Source: Bacillus sp. (in: firmicutes)
Lineage (GTDB): Bacteria > Bacillota > Bacilli > Bacillales > Cytobacillaceae
DNA: 51,960 bases
Direction: 5' to 3'
Assembly: GCA_031179905.1 (NCBI GenBank)
Contig: JAPSHL010000001.1
Span: 1 to 51,960, forward strand
Under the pieces are notes generated by a model. It did no database searches. It was given only the letters and a program-made list of their open reading frames with translations, and was not told the DNA's origin. Positions 6,815-16,105 of the stretch are shown one piece after another. The position numbers and the translations under genes were made by a program. The stretch's first letter is position 1; each line of letters opens with the position of its first letter.

Positions 6815-9800
6815 GAAGAAGGAATACATTGCTTTTTTTTCTGTTTGTCATAATTGGGATTGCGGCTATACTAAGTCCTTTTTGGCTCTGGCAGTTTAAA
6901 GGGGCGAAGGAACTGAATGTGCTGATTATGGATAAGACAGTGCCTGATAAGACATACAGGGAACATAACGGTCTTGTCTATATATTAAACAATCAGAAAT
7001 ATGTAAAGGAAAACAAAGATAAATACTATAGTCAAAGTGATTATAAAGGCTTTAAACCGAGTGGAGACAACAGTTATAAAATCAGTGAACTTCCCGACGA
7101 TTTAAGTGATTATGATGTTCTGTATTTGACAGATCAGTATGGAGTCTATGAGGAAGAGTTTTATGGCAGCAATAATCTTGGAGAAAGATCGGATAAAGTA
7201 TACGGTGGATTGGAGGTGGAGGATGTTGAAAAAATAGAGAATGCTCTTTTTCAATCAGACAATAAAACACTTATTGCTGAATTTAATACTTTTGCAAGTC
7301 CTACAAGTGATGAGGCGAGGGAGAAAATCACTAATTTGCTTAACGTATCATGGAGCGGCTGGATCGGCAGACATTTCGACGATCTTGCTGGTGATGAGGT
7401 TCCTGTATGGGTAAAGGATAACTATAAAGACCAAAATGGTGAAGCATGGAGTTTTACAGGCTCTGGCCTTGTTTTAATCAATAAAGATGATTATATTGTC
7501 GTCTTAAATAATAAGGACTTAACTGATACTGATGTCGCATTTTCAACTACGGAAAAAGGTCAATCCGTTTTGAAGAAAGAACTGACTTCCGATTATGATT
7601 ACTGGTTCGATATTATAGAAGCAAAAGATCAGGAAGGGGTGCTGGCACAATACAAGCTTCCGGTTACTAAGTCTGGTAAAGAAAAGCTGGAAGGGTACGG
7701 GATTCCAAGCACTTTCCCTGCAATCGTGCAAAATGCCAATCCCAAATATACTTCGTATTATTTTGCAGGTGATTATGCTGACGAAGCAGAGGTTCCAAGC
7801 TTATATCAAACAGTCGGCTTTGATTTGTGGAAAAGATATGTCACATATAGAAATTCTTTTTATTGGAACACTTACGTACCGATTATGAAGAGCTTATTGA
7901 AGGAAGGTCTTCACAATCAAGCTGAAGGCAGTAATGTAGAGACTGTCAAAGTTGATGGAATGGAAACGAACAGCCGGACAAATGATGAATATATTCAAGT
8001 CCAAAAGGATGGGAAATGGGAAGACCTTGTAATTAAAGGCGTAAATATGGGTGTTTCCAAACCAGGCTCCTTCCCAGGTGAAACGTCGATTACAAAGGAT
8101 GAGTATTACCGCTGGTTCAAAGATATTGGTGCAATGCATGCTAATACAATCAGGGTATATACACTGCATCCGCCAGAATTTTATCAAGCGTTGTATGAAT
8201 ACAATCAAAGTGCAAAAGAGCCCCTTTATCTAATCCACGGGTCATGGGTCAATGAGGATGTTCTTAAAGAACAGCAGGATGCTTATTCTGATGAAGTGAA
8301 AGCAGATGCACAGTTAGAAATCAAGAACATGATTGATATTATTCATGGGAATGCTGATTTGCCGGAAAGGACTGGGCATGCTTCAGGAAAATATAAGTAT
8401 GATGTTTCCAAGTATGTGCTTGGATTTATGCTTGGAACAGAGTGGGACCCTGAAGTTGTCAGTTATACTGACGAAGAGCACATTGGTCTAAAAGAATATA
8501 AAGGCGCTTATTTTGAAACGAAAAATGCTTCGCCGTTTGAAATTTGGGTTGCACAATTAATGGATTATACAGCAGATTATGAAGCTGAGCAATACAAGTG
8601 GCAGCATACGATGAGCTTCACGAACTGGGTGACAACAGACTTGCTTGATCATCCTGCAGAGCCAGATGAGGATGAAGACAAGGCAGTAGTTGATCCAAAC
8701 CATATTACTAGAACAGATGATTTCCATGCTGGACTGTTTGCAGCTTATCATGTTTATCCATACTATCCAGACTTCCTGAATTATGAAAAGAGCTATGCAA
8801 CATACAAGAATAAACAAGGCGAGCAAAGCAATTACGCAGCTTATTTAAATCAACTGCGAAAGGTTCATGACATGCCGGTGTTAGTCGCTGAGTTCGGAGT
8901 TCCAGCATCACGGGGCAAAACGCATGAAAACGTCAATGGCATGAATCAAGGCTTCATTTCAGAAGAAGAACAAGGAAATATGGATGCGAGCCTGTATCAG
9001 ATGATACTCGATGAGAAATATGCAGGCGGGCTTGTATTTACATGGCAGGATGAATGGTTTAAGCGAACATGGAACACGATGGATTACGATAATCCGAACA
9101 GAAGACCATTTTGGTCCAATATCCAGACAAATGAGCAGCATTTTGGTCTGTTAAGCTTCGATCCAGGGAAATATGAACCAACCATTTATATTGATGGAAG
9201 TACTGAGGATTGGAATAAGCTGAATGTATCTCCATTATATACTAGTGAGAGGGCCGAAAACGATATTCAAGATGTGAGTGTCACGTCAGATGAACAGCAA
9301 ATTAGCTTTAAACTGACATATAACGAGCCAGTTGACTTAACTAAGGACCATACGTATATTCTCCTGGATACAATAGCAGAACAAGGTCAGATGACCACAG
9401 TTCTTGATGGGAAGGAAAAAGTGGACACAGACTTTGGTGTTGATTTTGCTGTTAAGATTGGGGAAAAGGATGATTCTCATATCCTTATTGACAGCTACTA
9501 TGATTCTTATTACTTCCATTATGGTCACTTGCTGAACATGATTAAAAAAGAAAGTTATGCAAATAAGAAGAATAACGGAGTATATCACCCAATCCGACTT
9601 GCTCTAAATAAAGAGTTGGAAATACAGGGAGAAAAAATTCCGTTTAATGCCTATGAAACAGGTAAATTATTATACGGCAACGGCAATCCAGAAAGTAAAA
9701 GTTTCAACAGTCTGACCGATATTAGTGTAAGTGAAGATAAGAAGACAATTGAGTTTCGTTTACCGTGGGCTTTATTGAATGTGAAAGATCCAAGTCAGAA

Positions 9801-10053
9801 GGAAATTATCGCTGATTTATGGAAAAAGGGCATGGAAGGCAGTGAAACAATTGACGGCATTCATTTTGCGGTCGTAATGGAAAAAGACAAAAAAATTGTT
9901 CAAACATTGCCTGAAAGAGGCAATGACAACACCATTCATCAAGAAGATACAAAGCTGTTTGAATGGAAAACCTGGGAAGCTCCAGCCTATCATGAACGAT
10001 TAAAAGAATCCTATTATATACTGCAGGATGCCTTCTCCAAAATAGGGAATTAG
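6811..10053 (+). CDS. Membrane-anchored glycoside hydrolase with GATase-like N-domain and CBM9-like tail
   Basis: A 1080-aa extracytoplasmic protein anchored by one N-terminal helix (residues ~6-28), with no lipobox. Residues ~35-260 look like an alpha/beta fold resembling glutamine-amidotransferase-like domains (VLIMD, DVLYLTDQYG), of unknown role here. Residues ~380-790 look like a clan GH-A TIM barrel: VKGVNMGVSKPG at its start, a likely acid/base Glu E544 in GTEWDPE, and a likely nucleophile E694 in VAEFGVP, then the FTWQDEWFKRTWN strand. Residues ~810-1060 begin with YIDGSTEDWNKL, typical of CBM9-like sugar-binding domains. Polysaccharide operons commonly carry such a hydrolase to trim or release the chain (Bcs GH8, PssZ, PgaB). 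The four-base overlap with the synthase gene suggests translational coupling. GH family number is not assignable here. Confidence 0.8.
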   Translation: MRRRNTLLFFLFVIIGIAAILSPFWLWQFKGAKELNVLIMDKTVPDKTYREHNGLVYILNNQKYVKENKDKYYSQSDYKGFKPSGDNSYKISELPDDLSDYDVLYLTDQYGVYEEEFYGSNNLGERSDKVYGGLEVEDVEKIENALFQSDNKTLIAEFNTFASPTSDEAREKITNLLNVSWSGWIGRHFDDLAGDEVPVWVKDNYKDQNGEAWSFTGSGLVLINKDDYIVVLNNKDLTDTDVAFSTTEKGQSVLKKELTSDYDYWFDIIEAKDQEGVLAQYKLPVTKSGKEKLEGYGIPSTFPAIVQNANPKYTSYYFAGDYADEAEVPSLYQTVGFDLWKRYVTYRNSFYWNTYVPIMKSLLKEGLHNQAEGSNVETVKVDGMETNSRTNDEYIQVQKDGKWEDLVIKGVNMGVSKPGSFPGETSITKDEYYRWFKDIGAMHANTIRVYTLHPPEFYQALYEYNQSAKEPLYLIHGSWVNEDVLKEQQDAYSDEVKADAQLEIKNMIDIIHGNADLPERTGHASGKYKYDVSKYVLGFMLGTEWDPEVVSYTDEEHIGLKEYKGAYFETKNASPFEIWVAQLMDYTADYEAEQYKWQHTMSFTNWVTTDLLDHPAEPDEDEDKAVVDPNHITRTDDFHAGLFAAYHVYPYYPDFLNYEKSYATYKNKQGEQSNYAAYLNQLRKVHDMPVLVAEFGVPASRGKTHENVNGMNQGFISEEEQGNMDASLYQMILDEKYAGGLVFTWQDEWFKRTWNTMDYDNPNRRPFWSNIQTNEQHFGLLSFDPGKYEPTIYIDGSTEDWNKLNVSPLYTSERAENDIQDVSVTSDEQQISFKLTYNEPVDLTKDHTYILLDTIAEQGQMTTVLDGKEKVDTDFGVDFAVKIGEKDDSHILIDSYYDSYYFHYGHLLNMIKKESYANKKNNGVYHPIRLALNKELEIQGEKIPFNAYETGKLLYGNGNPESKSFNSLTDISVSEDKKTIEFRLPWALLNVKDPSQKEIIADLWKKGMEGSETIDGIHFAVVMEKDKKIVQTLPERGNDNTIHQEDTKLFEWKTWEAPAYHERLKESYYILQDAFSKIGN

Positions 10054-10068
10054 GGGAGAGAGAGTATT

Positions 10069-10437
10069 ATGAAAAAAATATTATTGGCTGAAGATGAAGA
10101 GGTTTTAAGAATGCTGATAGTAGACACACTCGAAGATGAAGATTATGAAGTGGATGAAGCACCTGATGGGGAAGAGGCTCTCCAGCTTATCGCAAAAAAT
10201 GACTATGATCTGTTGATACTCGATTATATGATGCCGATTATGACAGGTTTGGAAGTAATTCAAAAGGTAAGATCTGATGAAGAAAAGAAGGATTTAAAAA
10301 TATTGATGCTGTCAGCAAAAAATCAGACAACAGAACAAAATTATATATTGGAAGCTGGAGCTGATTACTTTATGGCGAAGCCTTTTAGCCCACTCGCGCT
10401 TCTTGACAAAGTAGGGGATATTCTTGATGAGGATTAA
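10069..10437 (+). CDS. Stand-alone receiver-domain response regulator (CheY-like)
   Basis: A single receiver domain of 122 aa with no output domain. The acidic pair is in AEDEE near the N-terminus, the phospho-acceptor is D52 (LILDYMMP), the switch Ser is in LMLSAKN and the conserved Lys is in MAKPFSP. Such proteins act as phosphate shuttles or bind a partner when phosphorylated. The gene follows the hydrolase by 15 bases, and its 3' end overlaps the hybrid kinase gene, so the two are surely co-expressed. The likely phosphodonor is that kinase. A possible target is the HEAT protein or the synthase, by analogy with CheY-type control (inference). Confidence 0.9.
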   Translation: MKKILLAEDEEVLRMLIVDTLEDEDYEVDEAPDGEEALQLIAKNDYDLLILDYMMPIMTGLEVIQKVRSDEEKKDLKILMLSAKNQTTEQNYILEAGADYFMAKPFSPLALLDKVGDILDED

Positions 10438-13288
10438 TTCCTATATAAGAAAAAGCATATCAAGGCAGTTTATGGCCTTAATATGCTTTTTCATTCTTTT
10501 ATTTATCGGAGGCGGGCTAGTATTAGTTTATTTGCAAGACTCAGTTAACAATGCATATGTTGAAAACCGGGAAGAGCTTGTTGAAAAGCAGGCGCTAGTC
10601 AGACAACTCGAGACAAGGCTGAATGATGCTATGTTTAATGTGAGAGGGTATTTTGCTTATAATAATGAAGCCTTGAAAGAATCTGCAGAAAGTCAGCAGG
10701 CTGAGATTGAAAAGTTGATAGAGCAATTTGATGCAAGGCTTGCAACAGAGGAAGATACATTTTTCTCAACAGAACTATCATCGTTTTACCGTTTTTATTT
10801 TAATGAAACAATGCCAACTGCAATTGCCTATTTTGAAAGCGGAGATAAAGAGGAAGTCGCTGCTATCGCCAATAATGGCGCCACTGAACGAATTAATTCT
10901 TTCCAAGGAGAAATGGCTGACTATCTCCAGTCCGTTTCGAACTCGCTGAGCGGCGAGGTAAGCAAGCTCACTACTCATATCGCCATACTGCAAGTTAGTT
11001 TTCTTATCTATATCATTCTAGTACTTATCGCAGTATTGCTTATCGGCAGAGAGATGGTTAGACGGATTGGAAAACCATTAACTGATTTCGCCGTTGCAGC
11101 AAATGAAGTGGCAAAAGGAAATGAAGCAGAAATAAAACTTGATAAGAAAAGGCAGGATGAACTGGCAACATTATCTGTTGCTTTTGAGCGGATGTATGCG
11201 AGCATACAAGAGAAAGAACAAGACTTGCTTGCACAGAATGAAGAGCTTGTCGCGCAGCAGGATGAGCTGCAGGCACAGCAGTATGAATTGGAAAAGGTGC
11301 TTGAGACAGTTCAATCAAATAAAGATGCTTTATTGCGCAGGAATAAGCTCATTAACGGTCTTTCCAGCTCTCTTGATAAGCAGGATGTACTGGAAAGTAT
11401 CATCATCAACATGTGTGATGTTATCAAGGCGGACAGAGGAATTATCGTAGAGGCAGCCAGTGAAGATTTTGCGGCATTTGGGATATCAAATGAAGGAGCA
11501 GAGCAATTCAAGAAGCATCTTCATACTGGAATGTATCATCGTCTTGAAAAGGAAAAAACCGCCTTTACGATAGTCAGAGATCTAGATGTGTCGGAAAAGG
11601 GCTACCATCTTGAAACAGGAAGAGTACATGATCTTTATATACCAATCTTGTCCACAACTGGCGGTATAACAGCAATCATAATGTTAAGCAGGTTTGCTTG
11701 TGGCTTTACAGAAAATGAAATGGAAGAATTCATTACATTGGCTAAACAAATTGGGATATCATTGGATAAGATTCATTTATTTGAACAAACAGAGAAGGAT
11801 AGGTTGCTAAATACCGATATTCTAAACAATGTTCAAGAAGGTATTCAATTAATAAGTCCTAATGGAGATATTATTCATGCTAACAGCAAGTTCTATGAAA
11901 TCATGTCAGGCAAGGAGGAGCTCGACATCTTTGTCGGCCAAAAATGGCAAGAGTGGACAGGACAGCTGAAAGAAAAGTTGAAGGATACCGATGATTTGAT
12001 TGCTTATATTAAGCAATCAATGGAGGATTCCGCCACAGATTCTGTCACATATAAAGTGAAGGAAGATAGGATAGTTAAGGTTTATAGTGAACATTTATAC
12101 AGAGGCGACGAAAAATTTGGGACGGTTCTTGTATATAGAGATATTACGGTTGAATATGAAGTCGATAGGATGAAATCTGAATTCGTCAGCACGGTCAGCC
12201 ATGAATTGCGTACGCCACTTGCAAGTATTTTAGGTTTTACGGAGCTTATAATTAATCGAGACTTAAAACCAGATAGACAGAAGAAGTATTTAAACACCAT
12301 ATATGGGGAAGCGAAAAGATTGACTTCTTTGATTAATGACTTCCTTGATGTACAGCGTATGGAGGCAGGGAAGCAAACATATGAGAAAAAGTATATTGAA
12401 GTGCTTCCAATCATGGAAAAAGTTGTTGAAAATCAAGAGGTAAACATAACGAAACACCATATTAGCATTCATAATAATGAAAAAAATATATTAATACTTG
12501 GAGACAGGTCAAAACTCGAGCAGGCTTTCACAAATATTGTGAGCAATGCGATTAAATATTCTCCTGAAGGCGGAAATATTGATATCAGCTTCTATCAGGA
12601 AGGCGGTATGCTGAAAGTAGCTGTGAAAGATGAAGGGTTAGGAATACCAGAGTCAGCCCGTGATAAACTGTTTACAAAGTTCTACAGAATTGATAATTCT
12701 GATCGCCGTAAAATAGGCGGAACTGGGCTTGGTCTTGCCATTGTAAAGGAAATCATGTCAGCCCATGAGGGGGATATTACGATAGAATCTGAATATGGAA
12801 AAGGCAGCACCTTTATTATGAGCTTCCCGATTGTTGAGTGGAATTTGGAAACATCGGATAAGGATGCAGTCGCAGATGCAAAGGTCCGTTATAAAGTCAT
12901 GGTGGTAGAAGATGATTACAGCTTGGCTGAACTGATTATTCAAGAATTGCAGGAAAGCGGCTTCCAGGTCTACTATTCCAAAAATGGAATGGAAGGAATT
13001 AAGAAAATGGAGGAAGTACAGCCAGATGCGCTAGTTCTTGACATTATGCTTGAAGATAGCAGGATGGACGGATGGGATATCATGAAAGCGATGAAAGATT
13101 CTGAGCATCTGAAAAACATTCCGATTGTCGTTTCTACTGCTTTGGATGAGAAGGAAAAAGGGATTGCGCTGGGTGCGAACGACTACTTAGTAAAACCTTA
13201 TCCGCCAAGTCAGCTTTCACGAGCTATAATGCAAACTTTACTGAAAATGGGTAAAGTCGGGCAAGTGCTAATTCCAGAAGAACAATAA
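10427..13288 (+). CDS. Hybrid sensor histidine kinase (CHASE3-like, HAMP, GAF, PAS, HisKA, HATPase, REC)
   Basis: A 953-aa membrane kinase. Two membrane helices (~13-36 and ~182-206) enclose a ~145-residue helical extracytoplasmic sensor of CHASE3 type. Then follow HAMP, a short coiled coil rich in Gln/Glu, a GAF domain (~310-450), a PAS domain (~460-575), HisKA with H592 (STVSHELRTPL), the ATPase with N, G1 (DEGLGIP) and G2 (GGTGLGLAI) boxes, and a C-terminal receiver with D872 (LVLDIMLED). ATG 10427 is preferred to TTG 10424 because AGGGGA is eight bases before it. The attached receiver implies a phosphorelay, and the operon's first gene supplies the needed HPt. The signal is unknown. The gene ends at a strong terminator, closing the operon. 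Confidence 0.92.
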   Translation: MRINSYIRKSISRQFMALICFFILLFIGGGLVLVYLQDSVNNAYVENREELVEKQALVRQLETRLNDAMFNVRGYFAYNNEALKESAESQQAEIEKLIEQFDARLATEEDTFFSTELSSFYRFYFNETMPTAIAYFESGDKEEVAAIANNGATERINSFQGEMADYLQSVSNSLSGEVSKLTTHIAILQVSFLIYIILVLIAVLLIGREMVRRIGKPLTDFAVAANEVAKGNEAEIKLDKKRQDELATLSVAFERMYASIQEKEQDLLAQNEELVAQQDELQAQQYELEKVLETVQSNKDALLRRNKLINGLSSSLDKQDVLESIIINMCDVIKADRGIIVEAASEDFAAFGISNEGAEQFKKHLHTGMYHRLEKEKTAFTIVRDLDVSEKGYHLETGRVHDLYIPILSTTGGITAIIMLSRFACGFTENEMEEFITLAKQIGISLDKIHLFEQTEKDRLLNTDILNNVQEGIQLISPNGDIIHANSKFYEIMSGKEELDIFVGQKWQEWTGQLKEKLKDTDDLIAYIKQSMEDSATDSVTYKVKEDRIVKVYSEHLYRGDEKFGTVLVYRDITVEYEVDRMKSEFVSTVSHELRTPLASILGFTELIINRDLKPDRQKKYLNTIYGEAKRLTSLINDFLDVQRMEAGKQTYEKKYIEVLPIMEKVVENQEVNITKHHISIHNNEKNILILGDRSKLEQAFTNIVSNAIKYSPEGGNIDISFYQEGGMLKVAVKDEGLGIPESARDKLFTKFYRIDNSDRRKIGGTGLGLAIVKEIMSAHEGDITIESEYGKGSTFIMSFPIVEWNLETSDKDAVADAKVRYKVMVVEDDYSLAELIIQELQESGFQVYYSKNGMEGIKKMEEVQPDALVLDIMLEDSRMDGWDIMKAMKDSEHLKNIPIVVSTALDEKEKGIALGANDYLVKPYPPSQLSRAIMQTLLKMGKVGQVLIPEEQ

Positions 13289-13298
13289 ACTTTACACG

Positions 13299-13330
13299 AA
13301 ACCTGCACAATCGTACGTGCAGGTTTTTTT
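13299..13330 (+). terminator. Intrinsic terminator of the polysaccharide operon
   Basis: AAACCTGCAC pairs perfectly with GTGCAGGTTT around an eight-base loop, and a T-run follows. It lies just after the hybrid kinase stop. Confidence 0.9.
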
Positions 13331-13336
13331 CAGCGC

Positions 13337-13909
13337 TTAAACAGTGGTCATTTTTTTAGTAAGCAATGTGGTGAAAATAGCGACAGAGATAATCGTTAAA
13401 AACGAAGCGGATAAAATATGAAGGCCAACGATTTTTAATCCGCCTAACAGAACGAGCCCATCAATAAAAAAGATGATAAAGCCGACAGGGAATTTAAAAA
13501 TACTTGAGAGCATTTGGGCAAGCATGTCCGTTCCGCCTGTGCTTGTGTCGAAGCGAAGCATGATGCCAATCCCAATTCCAATGATACTGCCGCCAATAAC
13601 AGAGCTGATCAAAATATTGGTGGAAAATGTTTCGCGCATAAACGAACAGACATCAATCATGCCAGAAGATATCAAAAATCCCATTAAACCATAGGCGATA
13701 TATTTCTTATTATAAAACCATATAATTACATAAATCGGGATGCTGATAAGTATCATTGACAAGCCTGTCGGGATATCATAATGATAATGGAGGATGAGTC
13801 CAATGCCAATAAGACCCCCATCAAGAAGATGATGAGGGACTAAAAAGCCGTTAACACCAATTCCAATTAGAAGACTGCCAACTAATATCGCACTTATTTT
13901 TTCTGCCAC
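13337..13909 (-). CDS. YitT-family membrane protein, short form without DUF2179
   Basis: A 190-aa polytopic membrane protein with about five hydrophobic helices. It shows the YitT signature: GFLVPHHLLDGGLIGI near the start and LRFDTSTGGTDMLAQ near residue 120. Ordinary YitT-family members are about 280-300 aa and end in a cytoplasmic DUF2179 domain. This one stops right after the last membrane segment, while a second, full-length member lies at 27620-28522. Function in the family is unknown; some members are thought to be transporters. The start is GTG with AGGGTGA upstream. It is convergent with the polysaccharide operon and divergent from the LacI-type regulator gene. Confidence 0.85.
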   Translation of the reverse strand: MAEKISAILVGSLLIGIGVNGFLVPHHLLDGGLIGIGLILHYHYDIPTGLSMILISIPIYVIIWFYNKKYIAYGLMGFLISSGMIDVCSFMRETFSTNILISSVIGGSIIGIGIGIMLRFDTSTGGTDMLAQMLSSIFKFPVGFIIFFIDGLVLLGGLKIVGLHILSASFLTIISVAIFTTLLTKKMTTV

Positions 13910-14018
13910 CTTAAATCACCCTAACTGCGTTCATACTAATAGTAATATATATGGACGAGTTTTCTAAAATAGAAGGGGAAATTTGGTGCAAGTTTTAGGA
14001 AACACATTGAAATCCCCA

Positions 14019-14047
14019 TTGAAAATTTCAGTAATGCTTGGTATTTT
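14019..14047 (+). promoter_or_regulatory. Sigma-A promoter of the LacI-family gene
   Basis: TTGAAA (14019-14024), a 17-bp spacer and TATTTT (14042-14047), about 45 bases before the chosen start. Confidence 0.5.
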
Positions 14048-14091
14048 ATAGGTGACAGTTTAGACAAAATTGTATGGGAGTAAGAGAACGA

Positions 14092-15063
14092 ATGGGAAAT
14101 ATAAAAAAAATCGCAGAGTTATCAGGAGTGTCTGTTACAACCGTATCAAGAGTATTGAATAATCATCCTTATGTAAAAGAAGAAAAGAGAAAAGCAGTCT
14201 TAGAGACGATTGATAAATTAAATTACAGCCAAAACTTAAACGCTGTCCACCTGTCGCGGGGGAAAACAAGCATGATTGGTGTAATGGTGCCTTATATAAC
14301 CGTTCCTTACTATGGAACCCTGCTCGATGGTATCGGTGAAGAAGCACTGAATAATAATTACAGCATCAACTTGTTCCAGACAAACTATGATGCGAATAAA
14401 GAAAAGGAAGCACTCGAAAAATTAAAAAGCAAACAAGTGGACGGGATGATTATCTGCTCCCACACTTCCAATATGGAAACTATTCGTAAATACGCAAGTG
14501 ACCATCCGGTAATTGTCTGTGAAAAGGTATCAGAGAAAAATATTGCTGCTGTCTATATTGATCATTACAGTGCGTTCAGACAAGGAGTAGATTTCTTATA
14601 TGCGAATGGATACAAAAGGATTGGCTACTGTGTTAACAGGGCGACAAGTGCTAACAGCAGATTGAGAGAAAAAGCCTTTTATGAAGGCTTGCGTGAATTA
14701 GGCTTGGCTGCAGAGAAGGAATGGGTGTTTGACAACTGTTTAACAATTGAAGATGGAAAAAAAGTCCTCAAGGAGCTTTTGGAATTAAAGAAGAGACCGG
14801 ATGCTTTACTCGTATCAAGCGACCAAGTAGCTGCAGGCATTATGACAGAAGCAAGAAAGCAGCAGCTAAACATTCCAGAGGATTTAGCGTTACTAAGCTA
14901 TGATAACCATCCAATTTCCGAAGCCCTCGAGCTGACGACGATGGATCTTCCAATTGTCGAAATGGGAAGGCGTTCCTTCCAACTTTTTCAGCAGCTTCAA
15001 GATAAGAAGCAAGAAACTCCGATTGAACTAAAAGCAAAGCTTGTCGTCCGTTCAACTGTATAG
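14092..15063 (+). CDS. LacI/GalR-family transcriptional regulator
   Basis: A 323-aa repressor. Residues 4-50 form the LacI HTH (IKKIAELSGVSVTTVSRVLNN) with the hinge helix after it. The rest is a periplasmic-binding-protein-like sensor domain (IGVMVPYITVPYYGTLLDGI, then VCEKVSEKNIAAVYIDHY and PDALLVSSDQVAAGIM). It should bind a sugar or related small molecule. ATG 14092 is preferred to ATG 14074, because GGGAG lies about ten bases before it whereas the earlier codon has no ribosome binding site. No sugar operon adjoins it, so the regulated genes are not evident. The divergent neighbour is the short YitT protein, whose promoter region it shares. A bidirectional terminator follows it. Confidence 0.9.
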   Translation: MGNIKKIAELSGVSVTTVSRVLNNHPYVKEEKRKAVLETIDKLNYSQNLNAVHLSRGKTSMIGVMVPYITVPYYGTLLDGIGEEALNNNYSINLFQTNYDANKEKEALEKLKSKQVDGMIICSHTSNMETIRKYASDHPVIVCEKVSEKNIAAVYIDHYSAFRQGVDFLYANGYKRIGYCVNRATSANSRLREKAFYEGLRELGLAAEKEWVFDNCLTIEDGKKVLKELLELKKRPDALLVSSDQVAAGIMTEARKQQLNIPEDLALLSYDNHPISEALELTTMDLPIVEMGRRSFQLFQQLQDKKQETPIELKAKLVVRSTV

Positions 15064-15094
15064 AAAAAGAGGTCCAAATTGGACCTCTTTTTTA
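15064..15094. terminator. Bidirectional terminator between the LacI-type gene and pit
   Basis: AAAAAGAGGTCCAA pairs with TTGGACCTCTTTTT. A-runs and T-runs on both sides allow it to serve both convergent genes. Confidence 0.9.
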
Positions 15095-16090
15095 TAGGAA
15101 CAGATTCAAAACATAATAACATAATGCTGCAACAGTTGCAGAAATCGGAAGTGTGATGACCCAAGTGATCAGCATTCTTTGAGCTGTACCCCATTTAACC
15201 CCTTTAAGACGATGTGATGCACCTACTCCAAGAATAGAAGAAGAGATAACATGTGTTGTGCTGACTGGCAGGTGGATGTATGTCGCACCAAAGATAATCA
15301 TCGCACCAGTAATGTCTGCAGCAACCCCGTTGACAGGTCGGATTTTCATAATATTGCCACCGACAGTTTTGATGATTCTCCAACCGCCGACAGACGTTCC
15401 AAGACCCATTGCTGCCGCACAGGCGAATTGAACCCAATGTGGGATATCGCTTGTTGTTAAATAGCCGTTAGCAATAAGGGCCATCGTGATGATCCCCATC
15501 GCTTTTTGAGCATCGTTCGTACCATGTGTATATGATTGCAATGCTGCAGTGAAAATTTGGAAAATCCTAAATCTGCGGTTAGTTTTTGTTAAGTTAAGAT
15601 CTTTAAAGAAGATCTTGAATAATGTATAGACGATATATCCCATTACGAAAGCAATAATCGGTGATAGAATCAATGCTTGAATAATTTTCATGAACCCGTT
15701 ATAGTTAAGGGCTTCAAAACCGGAAGCGGCAATAGCAGCACCAGCGATTGAACCGATGATTGCATGGGAGGAACTGCTTGGTATCCCGAAGTACCATGTC
15801 AAAAGATTCCAGAAAATAGCAGCAATTAAAGCTGCCAATATTACAGTCGAACCATTCTCTAATTGGAAAGGATCTACGATATCCTTCGTAATGGTCTTAG
15901 CCACACCAGTAAATGTCATAGCACCAACAAAGTTCATTATTGCCGCCATGATGATGGCATGCTTTGGCTTTAAGGCTTTTGTCGATACAGAAGTTGCAAT
16001 TGCGTTAGCTGTATCATGGAAGCCATTGATAAAATCAAAAGCCAATGCAAAAAAGACAATCAAAATTGTTATAAATAAAATCATATCCAT
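15092..16090 (-). CDS. pit: Low-affinity inorganic phosphate transporter
   Basis: A PiT-family (PHO4) permease of 332 aa with about ten membrane helices, close to the length of Bacillus Pit. It brings in phosphate, or metal-phosphate, with protons or sodium. Family signatures are visible in both repeats: FINGFHDTANAIATSV near residue 20 and THGTNDAQKAMGI near residue 190. GIPSSSSHAIIG and LPVSTTHVISSSILGVGA are also typical. It follows the DUF47 gene by 15 bases in the same direction, the usual Bacillus arrangement, so the two form an operon. Confidence 0.95.
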   Translation of the reverse strand: MDMILFITILIVFFALAFDFINGFHDTANAIATSVSTKALKPKHAIIMAAIMNFVGAMTFTGVAKTITKDIVDPFQLENGSTVILAALIAAIFWNLLTWYFGIPSSSSHAIIGSIAGAAIAASGFEALNYNGFMKIIQALILSPIIAFVMGYIVYTLFKIFFKDLNLTKTNRRFRIFQIFTAALQSYTHGTNDAQKAMGIITMALIANGYLTTSDIPHWVQFACAAAMGLGTSVGGWRIIKTVGGNIMKIRPVNGVAADITGAMIIFGATYIHLPVSTTHVISSSILGVGASHRLKGVKWGTAQRMLITWVITLPISATVAALCYYVLNLFL

Positions 16091-16105
16091 TTTTGTTAGG
16101 ACTCC

